Source of the DNA: Citrus sinensis
Taxonomy: Eukaryota; Streptophyta; Magnoliopsida; Sapindales; Rutaceae
NCBI RefSeq assembly: GCF_022201045.2
Contig: NC_068564.1
Coordinates: forward strand, 29,293,001-29,357,000
DNA length: 64,000 nt
Direction of reading: 5' to 3'
Shown: positions 47,184-57,859 of the stretch, piece after piece
Layout of the letters: every line of letters starts with the position of its first letter
Numbering within the stretch: position 1 is the stretch's first letter
The notes under the pieces: model-generated
What the model was told of the DNA's origin: nothing
Databases searched by the model: none
What the model saw: only the letters and a program-made list of their open reading frames with translations
Translations under genes and position numbers: made by a program

Positions 47184-48779
47184 ATGTCAGAAGGTTGACT
47201 TGGAACGGAGTTACATCTGCAGATTGGACTTATGTCAATGCTGTGGAGAAAAGTCATACTGGAGGCATCTTTGATGACAGCACATACTTAGAAGTGCCTA
47301 GGCGAACACTTTTTTCCCATTACCTTCACTTTTTTTTATCTTCCTTAGCACAGTTGGTAGTTGGTACTTAACAAAAGCTACAGTCATATTTATGGGGGTT
47401 TTTCCCCTCTTCGACTTCAAAGCAATGTAGAGAGGAAAGAAGGAAAAATATGAAGAAATGTTCTATCGGTGCGGTATATTATTTTGGTTTTTCAGTAAAA
47501 TACGCACATTCAATTTAACAGACTGAATAGATGTAATTATTAGCAGAGGTGTATAATTAATGAAATCTCTTACTCGGGAGATATGCTTCCATTTTCCATT
47601 GAGAAGAACCACTAGCCATCTTTTGCAGGCTGTGTAAATAAACTGCAATTCTTTTTGTATCCCAGTTGATTTGGTGACAACGGCATGCTACAGCTGAGCC
47701 CTAAGAAACAATACTTGATTGCCCAAGCTCTTCTGCTTGGCCCAATTGAACTGCCAAATCCAAAGTAAAAGACCTCGATGTCAGTCATCCACCATGTTCA
47801 TTAATCCACTTGAGACGAGAAAGATAATTGAAATTTCCCCCTCATATTCAAGCAAATGCTCTCTGAGAGACCTGCACTGCCTCGAGGGAATTGCTCTATT
47901 CACACCCAATCTGCTTACCCTAGGATGTGAATCTGGGGAGCCACTCAAGGGTTACTTATGGCGTGTATTGTCCCTTCAAATGCGAGCTGCAAATAGTATG
48001 GCATATACGGCATACTGGGGTCGACTATGTTACAGAATTCTTCATTCCAAAATGCATTTCTGTAGATTAATAAGCGCAGGTTCGAACGTTCCGTTAGTAT
48101 TACACGTCTAAAGTTGGTAGTGTGAGTGTTATGTGATGCTGAAAAGATAATATACTGGAAACTGATTATGTAATCCCAGAGGGGATATACATACCTATTA
48201 CCCCAAAACAGACCCAAGATGGCAAGCCGGCAAGGCTCTTGTTATCTGGCAGGTACAAGTTGTCTCATTATTAGCCAGCCATTGGAGGAGCTAGCGCAAT
48301 ATCCAGAGGGTTCTTTGAGCCCTTAGGCTGATACCATTTGCACAACGGGAAGCTCAACAAGTTGACTGTGCAGCTGCTTTCATGATAGGAAACTGCCAGG
48401 CCAGGAAATGGCCTTGCAAGTGTCACCAATGCTTTAGATTATTTAATTGTTTCCCGATTGAGATGACTACAGGGCTTGGAAGGTCTGGCCATGACCTTGA
48501 TTCGTTGTGGTCAGCATCTTCCTTGCCCCGATCATTTCTTTTCTTTTTGCCAGGCCGAGCACTTAGCTCTTCCAAGCAGTTTTGTACCTTGCAAATATTT
48601 ACACAAAATGTTCAGAAGAAATGACAAGGGAAGATGCTAACAGAAAATGTTCAGGAATAAAAACTCATGTGGTGGTGAATTGCGGGGAAGATAGCAATAT
48701 ACAAAGTCCGTAGTACCTTTGAACGTGGCCTCCAAGTCTCCAAAAGACACGGCACCCAATACTAATAGAAAGAAAAAAA
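47184..48779. other. Sec14 gene 3'UTR and unexplained spacer
   Basis: The 3'UTR probably extends to about 47650. From 47680 to 48760 the DNA is less AT-rich than other spacers in the window and contains a 130-codon frame (47719-48111), with no recognisable domain. It could be a decayed gene or a non-coding exon; I cannot assign it. Confidence 0.4.
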
Positions 48780-51645
48780 AAACCCAATTAAGAATTTAAA
48801 ATTTTTTTGACATTTTTGTATTTATCTAAACATACAATCTCGTAATGAGAATGCTTTATAACAAATAAAACATTGTTCTTGTAATGTTCAAGTTACATTT
48901 ATTAATGGACTTCATCAATCGGACAACAGTAGCCTCCCGTCTTCAATTTCTTTGACAGGCAAATCCTAGCTGTCAAACCAATAACATACCAGTACAAGAA
49001 ATAATAGATTACACTTAAAACCGTTGATTATAAAACATCAAATCAAAACCACTTATTTTTTCAGGAATAAGTGTAATCTTTCAATTTCAAGGAAAGATAG
49101 AAACTGATTATTAATTGTGAGCAATTTTTTTACCATACAGACACAAACAGTGAGTGAGATCCATGGGATATGTTTGGCATTAATGTTATAATTTGTCAAT
49201 AGATTGTACTATTATTATTATTTTTTCTCAAAGAAAAAAAAATTTTGTACAATTTTCTTCCGCACTCAAGTGCGTCACAGATCATAAGGCAGCCCATTTT
49301 TACTTTTTTTTTTTTGAAACATTAGCCCAAATTTATCTGATAGAACCTTTAACGAGAAATCAAAATAAAATTAACAACAGAAAAATATCTCGGATGAAAA
49401 TTGGAGCGGTTAAAACCGATATTAACGGTAAACTGTCGTGTCTTCGCTTTGCAGACTGCAATACACAACGGTAACTGACAACATGGTTAAAGTAACAGTA
49501 ATAGTCACCAGTCACAACAGTTTCTGTAGCCAAAAACCAAAAAATAAAAATTAATGACAGTAACAAAAACTCAAAAGAAAAATAAAAATTAAATTTAAAA
49601 AAATCCCGGTTTCCGCGTTTTGATGGGTTGTAATCCAAGAGCCAGCAACCACTACTGAGACGACTGCTCCTTGTCTTTTTATTACAAAATCATCACGACA
49701 TGTTATAAATCTTTAAACTCATTCAAATCTGCTCCGTCGCTGTCTGTTGCATACTGGTTTTGTACAAGCGTGTAAAAAGCTTCTATCTTTTTTGAAGAGA
49801 ATAGGTGGGAGCACAAAAAAAATTGGATCTTTTCTGGTGCTGTGAGAGAAATGGTGGAGTTCAACAGAGTGTTTCTATCTATTTTTCTTTTGTTTATTTT
49901 GATGGGTTTGTCTTCTGCAACTTTCATTTCAGGTAATTTAAGGTTTTTCTATTCTTAAAGTTATATTTATGCTACTTGGGATTTTGTTTGGTAGTGAAAT
50001 ATATGTTCTTGAGTTGGATGCAGATGGTATCTTTGAATCGCACGCTTTTACTGGCAGAAATCTTCTCCAGGCTAAGAAAGGTTTGATTTTTGTTGATTTC
50101 ATATATCCTAATTAATTGTTCTTCTTTTGATTAGCTTTTTGCCATAATTTTGTGATGCATATTTATGTGAGATCTAAGATCTCTAAGTTTCTATTTTCTG
50201 TCATTTGCCCAAATGGTCTTTTTTTTTTTCATTCAATTAATTCTGTTATGGAGGAAGATAGGAGTTTTAGTGAAAACCATGGCAAAAACAGAAACAAGAT
50301 ATTAAATAGAGTGCTGGAAGAAGCAAAATTCTCTGTTATTATTGGGATTTCCTTCCGTCTTAGTTTTTAATCTTGCTTAATCAGTCCCACAACTACTTGT
50401 AAGAGTTACATCTGTGTTGGCGTCATGGATTTTGCATACAGTTGAACTTCTAAATACAACTGCATTACGATAATAACAGAGTGATAAACATATATGTCTC
50501 ATTGTTCTTGGTTATAAAAACATGCCAATTTAAGCAAGTGAATGACTTTGAAAATTGACATGTTGATATTGCCCGTATGGATGAAATTGCTTCAGCTGTT
50601 TAGAATAACCCGATTGTTAGATTTTGAGTGAACCACAAGGTTGACTCAATTCTAAAGATAACACTGGCACATTACTTTGCGGCTTATCTGAATATATCAA
50701 CTGCTTTACAGCAAGTAGTAATATACTAGAAAGTACTTTTGGAATTCTTTGTCAATAATTTGATTGACCTAAGATGAAAGGATGAAATAACTTAACAGTC
50801 TCCTAAAGGTAATAGTGAGTCATAAGCTAAACGCTATACTGATGCAAATTTTAAGCAAAACCATTGTTCACACAACCTTTGGACTTGATTTTCAATATCT
50901 TCGCTGGTTGTCATTGCAATTATCGATTAGTTCTGTTCTGGAGACTTCCTTAGCTACATGCATACACATGTAATCCTATGAAGCATATAAGGAGAAAGAA
51001 AGAGCAAAGATGAGAATAACATAAAATGATTGTATTGATTATAGGGAAGAAAAGGTGAAAGGTATGCCTAAGGTGAGTTTAAAATTTTAGCCAAAGTGAA
51101 GCACTTGTTTTGCACACCTTTTGCCTGCTCTGATTAGCTATAATTTGCATTGTTCCTGAATCCTTCAGATCAAGGACTCTGTTATGAGAAAGAAGGAAAA
51201 TATGGTCCTAATCCGATGAATGCTTGCTTGTCTTTCATTTATGTGATCTTTTTCGTTCCCTTTTATTATGGAGAACATAGTTAATTAATGTATGTCGCTC
51301 TCTTAGTTGAGTGAGCACATTTGAATAATGATATATTGGCTTGCCTTATCTGCAGCATGCCCCGTGAATTTCGAGTTTCTGAACTACACAATCATCACAA
51401 GCAAATGCAAAGGACCCCAGTTTCCACCTGACAAATGCTGTAGTGCTTTTAAGGAATTTGCTTGTCCTTATGCAGATCAGATTAATGACTTGACGACAGA
51501 CTGCGCTACAACCATGTTCAGCTACATTAACCTGTATGGGAAATACCCTCCTGGTCTTTTTGCCAGCGAGTGTCTGAAAGGGAAGCGAGGTCTTGAATGT
51601 CCTGCATCGGCACCAACTCAGTCGGCAAATGCAGATCACACGTTA
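48780..51645 (+). repeat. Tandem duplication, unit 1 (LORELEI-like locus, 3'-truncated)
   Basis: AACCCAATTAAGAATTTAAA at 48781 recurs at 51650 directly after the last exon of the upstream LORELEI-like gene. From there the order of sequences is the same as in unit 1, through promoter, exons and introns. The units differ by few substitutions, even in introns, so the event is recent. The junction sits in an A-rich microhomology. Confidence 0.93.
49006..49079. repeat. 74-bp foldback found only in unit 1
   Basis: AGATTACACTTA (49006-49017) and TAAGTGTAATCT (49068-49079) are perfect 12-bp inverted repeats. Unit 2 has unrelated sequence at the matching place (about 51870-51900), so this is a copy-specific insertion or a replaced segment. 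Confidence 0.6.
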
Positions 51646-51660
51646 AAAAAACCCAATTAA
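49851..51660 (+). CDS. LORELEI-like GPI-anchored protein, upstream copy lacking the GPI signal
   Basis: A member of the LORELEI/LLG family, which chaperone and co-receive RALF peptides with FERONIA-type kinases at the plasma membrane. Exons are 49851-49932, 50024-50080 and 51356-51660, giving 147 aa. The signal peptide is residues 1-24 (VFLSIFLLFILMGLSSA). The mature domain keeps all eight cysteines (CPVNFEF, CKGPQFPPDKCC, CPYADQ, CATTMF and two more). After PTQSANA the frame runs over the duplication junction and ends DHTLKKPN. The serine/asparagine omega region and hydrophobic tail of the downstream copy are gone, so GPI attachment is not expected; the product would be secreted or degraded. 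An 11-12 bp deletion just before the junction shifts the frame. The promoter copy is intact, so expression is plausible. It could also be a young pseudogene. Confidence 0.88.
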
Positions 51661-51983
51661 GAATTTAAAATTTTTTTGACGTTTTTGTATTTATCTAAAC
51701 ATACAATCTCGTAATGAGATTTGCTTTATAACAAATAAAATATTGTTCTTGTAATGATCAAGTTACATTTATTAATGGACTTCATCAATCGGACAACAGT
51801 AGCCTCCCGTCTTCAATTTCTTTGACAGGCAAATCCTAGCTGTCAAACCAATAACATACCAGTACAAGAAAGAATCTCTTGCACAAGCCATTACATTTTA
51901 AGGAAAGATTGAAACTGATTATTAATTGTGAGCAATTTTTTTACCATACGGACACAAACAGTGAGTGAGATCCATGGGATATG

Positions 51984-54513
51984 TGTAATAAGATGTCTTT
52001 CCCCATCATAAGGGAGAGAGCAAGAGAAATCGGTTGAGGAAAAAAAAAAAGAACGACAGAGAAAAAAGAGAGAGAGAGAGAGAAAGATAGAGAGAAAAGA
52101 GAGAAAAGAAAAAAAGAAGAAGAAAATCTTCTTCTTCTTTTTCTTAGTTCTGTCATAGGCAACACATGGGATCAAGTTGTTATTGTTGGGAGAAGTTTTG
52201 GAGATAAGTTTTAATTATTGGTTTCTATTAAATTGTTGTGCAGAAGCATGATTGCAATAGAAGTAGAAACCTAAGATTTTGTAGAAATATGCTGATAGTA
52301 AATTATTACGAAAATTATAATAATTTATACAAATTGATTTTTTATTCTTATTTTTGGGTATGTTAAACTAGATATCGTTTAGAACGTTTTGAAACTTGTT
52401 TCAAGTTAATCGGATAAGATTTCAATTAATTATGATCTTTCAAAATCAAGTCTGAAAACCTAGAAATTTATGATTTTAATGAATAACGTGAATTACGAAA
52501 TTATTTTTACCATAGCTAGACTTCTTCGAAAATTATGAAATTTGGATCAATGATTTTTATATATGTCTAGTATGATTCTGTTAATTTTCATGATTTTATG
52601 ATAAAGCAATAAATTGTTTTGTATTTTTAAAACAATTGTGTTCAAAACAAAAAATTATTTGACAGTATTGATGATGTCTGAAACGTCAATTATTTTCAAT
52701 AGTTTTTGAAGGAATTATGCTATGAAATTTTTATCAATGAATTTTCAATGTGTCAGCATATGGTCAGTAAAATTTGAGATTTTTACTTCTATTACAATCA
52801 TGCTTCTCCACAACAATTTAATAGAAACCAATAATTAAAACTTACCTTCAAAACTTCTCCCAACAATAACAATTTGATCTCATGTGTTCCATATGGCAAA
52901 ACTAAGAAGAAGAAGACTTTCTTCTTCTCTTTTTCTTTTCTTTTCTCTCCATCTCTCTCTCTCTCTCTCTTTATTTTGTCGTTCTTTTTTTTTCCTCAAC
53001 CATTTCTCTTTCCCTCTCTCTTATGATGGGGAAAGACATCTCATTCTATTTATACTAGGGTAAAAAGGATTACTAAAATCTAAAAAGACTTAAATACCCT
53101 TAGGAGATTTGGGATAATTTGATTAGAATTGCTTATGAGTGGAAATATTACATGAGGTGCCTATGGATGTCCAGAATAGCCTTGTAGAATATTATGTCAT
53201 TCTTAGTTTTAGATTAAGAGTTAAAATTCTGAGCATCAGACCTGTACAGATATGAATTAGAAAAATTATGTTCTTAGAATAAGTTATTAATTGTCATGCC
53301 TTGTATTTGTTTAAGGTGTTGGAGGTGATTGAGACTCTTGGAGGCATAGAGGTTTGTTAATTCAAATTATTTTGTCGAGATAAGTAACTTCATTCCTAGT
53401 ATACTGGATATGTATAAGTATTTTGATATTATTATTATAAGTATAAATGTTTTTATACTACTTAAATGATTAATTGATTTTGATAACAAAATTAGTTTTA
53501 TGTAAATATTTTCAAACCTAAATTCTTTTTAACAAAGTATTTTTATAAATGTTTTTTAATATGTAAATTATTTTATGATGTGACTACCTTTTATGATTTT
53601 ATCTATAAAATAATTTGCAAGCCTAAATTATTGTTATGAACTTTTATGAATCCGATAAGAATGTTTTGTGCCTATGTATGATTTTAATTATTTATGATTG
53701 TACGTGGGCCACCTCTTGGGACTGTATGGGGGACACCTCTTGAAGGTCAAAGCGTCGCAAAGTGCCACATATAGTGCAAAGTGTCACGTATAAGTCATTG
53801 TGTTTTGGCTTATTGTCCGTAGTTATTCTGTTTTTTATTCTGATCGTATAATATGATATATGTCTGTTCTAGATCAGTACTAGGTTTCTGTTCTGAGTGT
53901 GCACACGATATTCTGATTTTGTTTCTGGCCGAGTCACCGAGACTATAGGTGACACTATGTGACATGAGCTAACCTTTTATTTTTTTGTGAATGTGATATA
54001 TGATTTGCTTTCGTAAATAACTATGCTTTTGATATTTTGAGATACAATGAATTTATGTTATTTTATCGTGATATATCGTTTTATAAAATTTATGGATTAT
54101 GATATGTGTTTTTAAATAAAAGAAGGCTTGTAATATTTTTAGTATCAATAGGCCTAGTGTGTTAGGAATTGTTTTACTTACCGAGTTGACGGCTCACCCC
54201 TTGTCATTACTTTTTTGCAAATTAAGTTCCTTTTGAAATGTGTGCTTCGCTTTGGAGTTAGAGATTTTGTTTTCATTTGCTATTTGAATAAAAGGAGGAA
54301 TAGACACATGTTCTTTTTATTTTATTTCTGTTATGAACTTGAAATTTATGTTTTGTTTTGGGAGAGATTATTTAGTGTTAAATATATGAATTTGTGGATT
54401 TATTTGAATAAGAATTTGAGATATTTCAATTTGAAATTTATGAGTAAAGATTACGATTTATAAATAACCTTCTTCTTCATGTGCTCCGCACATGTTAGAT
54501 TTGGAGTGTTATA
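51984..54513. mobile_element. LTR-like insertion (probable solo LTR or truncated retroelement) with ATATG target duplication
   Basis: A 2530-bp insertion begins TGTAATAAG and ends GGAGTGTTATA, close to the TGTAA...GTGTTACA ends of plant Gypsy LTRs with one decayed base. ATATG flanks both sides (51979-51983 and 54514-54518). Unit 1 shows the unoccupied site with one ATATG (49168-49172). No gag, protease, reverse transcriptase or integrase frame is seen. The right half contains an ACTTACCGAGTTGACGG word I associate with Gypsy LTRs. It lies about 685 bp before the start codon of the downstream LORELEI-like gene. Confidence 0.75.
51992..53040. repeat. Large inverted repeat inside the LTR-like insertion
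   Basis: The arm 51992-52270 and the arm 52781-53040 are reverse complements at roughly 85-90%, including GATGTCTTTCCCCATCATAA, a GA/CT-rich block, TTGTTATTGTTGGGAGAAG and TTAATTATTGGTTTCTATT. The spacer is about 510 bp. Transcription would give a stem of some 260 bp. Confidence 0.85.
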
Positions 54514-55197
54514 ATATGTCTGGCACTAATGTTACAATTTGTCAATAGATTGTAATATTATTATTTTTTTTCTCAAAGAAAAAACAAATTGTGTACAATT
54601 TTCAACCACACTCGAGAAGGCAGCCCATTTTTTTCTTTTTTCTTTTTTACTTTTTTTTTTTGAAACATTAGCCCAAATTTATCTGATAGAACCTTTAACG
54701 AGGAATCAAAATAAAATTAACAACAGAAAAATATCTCGGATGAAAATTGGAGCGGTTGAAACCGATATTAACGGTAAACTGTCGGGTCTTTGCTTTGCAG
54801 ACTGCAATACACAACGGTAACTGATAACATGGTTAAAGTAACAGTAATAGTCACCAGTCACAACAGTTTCTGTAGCCAAAAACCAAAAAATAAAAATTAA
54901 TGACAGTAACAAAAACTCAAAAGAAAAATAAAAATTAAATTAAAAAAAAATCCCGGTTTCCGCGTTTTTATGGGTTGTAATCCAAGAGCCAGCAACTACT
55001 ACTAAGACGACAGCTCCTTGTCTTTTTATTACAAAATCATCACGACATGTTATAAATCTTTAAACTCATTCAAATCTGCTCCGTCGCTGTCTGTTGCATA
55101 CTGGTTTTGTACAAGCGTGTAAAAAGCTTCTATCTTTTTTGAAGAGAATAGGTGGGAGCACAAAAAAAATTGGATCTTTTCTGGTGCTGTGAGAGAA

Positions 55198-57064
55198 ATG
55201 GTGGAGTTCAACAGAGTGTTTCTATCTATTTTTCTTTTGTTTATTTTGATGGGTTTGTCTTCTGCAACTTTCATTTCAGGTAATTTAAGGTTTTTCTATT
55301 CTTAAAGTTATATTTATGCTACTTGGGATTTTGTTTGGTAGTGAAATATATGTTCTTGAGTTGGATGCAGATGGTATCTTTGAATCGCACGCTTTTACTG
55401 GCAGAAATCTTCTCCAGGCTAAGAAAGGTTTGATTTTTGTTGATTTCATATATCCTAATTAATTGTTCTTCTTTTGATTAGCTTTTTGCCATAATTTTGT
55501 GATGCATATTTATGTGAGATCTAAGATCTCTAAGTTTCTATTTTCTGTCATTTGCCCAAATGGTCTTTTTTTTTTTCATTCAATTAATTCTGTTATGGAG
55601 GAAGATAGGAGTTTTAGTGAAAACCATGGCAAAAACAGAAACAAGATATTAAATAGAGTGCTGGAAGAAGCAAAATTCTCTGTTATTATTGGGATTTCCT
55701 TCCGTCTTAGTTTTTAATCTTGCTTAATCAGTCCCACAACTACTTGTAAGAGTTACATCTTTGTTGGCGTCATGGATTTTGCATACAGTTGAACTTCTAA
55801 ATACAACTGCATTACGATAATAACAGAGTGATAAACATATATGTCTCATTGTTCTTGGTTATAAAAACATGCCAATTTAAGCAAGTGAATGACTTTGAAA
55901 ATTGACATGTTGATATTGCCCGTATGGATGAAATTGCTTCAGCTGTTTAGAATAACCCGATTGTTAGATTTTGAGTGAACCACAAGGTTGACTCAATTCT
56001 AAAGATAACACTGGCACATTACTTTGCGGCTTATCTGAATATATCAACTGCTTTACAGCAAGTAGTAATATACTAGAAAGTACTTTTGGAATTCTTTGTC
56101 AATAATTTGATTGACCTAAGATGAAAGGATGAAATAACTTAACAGTCTCCTAAAGGTAATAGTGAGTCATAAGCTAAACGCTATACTGATGCAAATTTTA
56201 AGCAAAACCATTGTTCACACAACCTTTGGACTTGATTTTCAATATCTTCGCTGGTTGTCATTGCAATTATCGATTAGTTCTGTTCTGGAGACTTCCTTAG
56301 CTACATGCATACACATGTAATCCTATGAAGCATATAAGGAGAAAGAAAGAGCAAAGATGAGAATAACATAAAATGATTGTATTGATTATAGGGAAGAAAA
56401 GGTGAAAGGTATGCCTAAGGTGAGTTTAAAATTTTAGCCCAAGTGAAGCACTTATTTTGCACACCTTTTGCCTGCTCTGATTAGCTATAATTTGCATTGT
56501 TCCTGAATCCTTCTGATCAAGGACACTGTTATGAGAAAGAAAGAAAATATGGTCCTAATCCAATGACTGCTTGCTTGTCTTTCATTTATGTGATCTTTTT
56601 CGTTCCCTTTTATTATGGAGAACATAGTTAATTAATGTATGTCGCTCTCTTAGTTGATTGAGCACATTTGAATAATGATACATTGGCTTGCCTTATCTGC
56701 AGCATGCCCCGTGAATTTCGAGTTTCTGAACTACACAATCATCACAAGCAAATGCAAAGGACCCCAGTTTCCACCTGACAAATGCTGTAGTGCTTTTAAG
56801 GAATTTGCTTGTCCTTATGCGGATCAGATTAATGACTTGACGACAGACTGCGCTACAACCATGTTCAGCTACATTAACCTGTATGGGAAATACCCTCCTG
56901 GTCTTTTTGCCAGTGAGTGTCAGGAAGGGAAGCGAGGTCTTGAATGTCCTGCATCAGCACCAACTCAGTCGGCAAATGCAAGTAGGAGTCAGATCACGTG
57001 TAATTCATCCCCACTGCTAATGTTCACAGCCGCCTTTCTTATTTTGGTATTCCAGTTATTATGA
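55198..57064 (+). CDS. LLG1: LORELEI-like GPI-anchored protein (LLG1 type), complete copy
   Basis: Exons 55198-55279, 55371-55427 and 56703-57064 give a 166-aa precursor, the normal length of the family. The signal peptide is 1-24. The eight-cysteine domain (8 Cys between about 47 and 133) contains NYTIITSKCKGPQFPPDKCC and CPYADQINDLTTDCATTMFS. It ends in a serine/asparagine-rich stretch (SRSQITCNSS) and a hydrophobic tail (LLMFTAAFLILVFQLL), the GPI attachment signal. The product is expected at the outer plasma membrane and as an ER chaperone/co-receptor for FERONIA-type receptor kinases binding RALF peptides. Exons 1 and 2 are identical to the upstream copy. Intron 2 is 1275 bp. Which Arabidopsis paralogue it matches (LLG1, LLG2, LLG3 or LORELEI) is not settled by eye. 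Confidence 0.93.
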
Positions 57065-57859
57065 GTTCTCAAATTTCAGTTTCTATACATCCGATTACTT
57101 GATCACACCCCTCTGTATTTTCAGAACTGTGATAAAGGCAAATCACCATCGTACAGAAATTTTATTTATGCGTTTGTTTCTGCTTAATTCTTCCATTTCA
57201 CTGAGAAGACGAAGTTAGTATGTACTGTCAACTGCATTTGTTGACAAAAGAGCTGTTTCGATTCAACTATTCAAAACATTTGAATCCATCATCATGTAAT
57301 TGTCATTTTCAATATGAATCTCTATGATTTTGCGTTGATGCAATATTAGTTGAGAGTTGCCCAGTTGGTGGCTTAATATCAGCAAACTGCACCTAACATC
57401 TTTGTCTTTGAAAGGTTCTTTTGAAGTCAAAACGAGTGCATTGTCAGACAATTAACAGTTGATGCCATGAACTGGATGAAGGAAGCCGGCATTTACTTTC
57501 ATAAATAAACAATGTTGGTTCTGAATTCCAGTAAAATAATAATAAATAATAATAATACAGCACTGTTGCAAGTCATTTGATTTCATCTGTTAGCCAGCAT
57601 TGGCAATTTTACATCATTATTTCATTACAGTAAATGAAACCTAATGTGCATCATCTTCAAGATACGGTAAAGAACTCCTCCTGTGAAAGAATTAACATTA
57701 TTGTTTCATAATCCAGTAAATGACCCAAAGATTTCTAAGGCAGTGTGGGAAAAAAAACTAATGTATCTCCTCGTAGGAAATCTGAGTATTGAATATGGTG
57801 GGCTTCTTTAATATAGTTTAGGAACTCACTAAGGTTCTCAATGCCATAGGAAGCTAAAT
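57065..57859. other. Convergent 3' region between LLG copy 2 and ARP8
   Basis: Both genes end toward this 795-bp stretch, which holds their 3'UTRs. An (AAT)n tract lies near 57535-57555. No coding region is supported. Confidence 0.6.

Larger units (their letters stand above)
51646..57000 (+). repeat. Tandem duplication, unit 2 (LORELEI-like locus, complete, with LTR-like insertion)
   Basis: This repeats unit 1 from its 5' flank to the last exon, with the 51984-54513 insertion extra. Removing that insertion leaves about 2.82 kb, matching unit 1. The homology ends in the last exon near 56990-57000, where the duplicated part stops and the full 3' end continues. Confidence 0.93.

Noticed and set aside
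49360..49638. 92-codon minus-strand frame repeated at 54706-54912
   Set aside because: It is in the duplicated promoter of the LORELEI-like genes, differs in length between the copies and has no recognisable domain.
50152..50370. A 72-codon frame in LORELEI-like intron 2, identical at 55499-55717 in the second copy
   Set aside because: Conservation between the copies is explained by the recent duplication. The frame lies inside an intron, spans a poly(T) run and resembles no protein.
51984..54513. A complete LTR retrotransposon or an integrated pararetrovirus
   Set aside because: I saw no reverse transcriptase, RNase H, integrase or movement-protein frame; only LTR-like ends and non-coding DNA are present.
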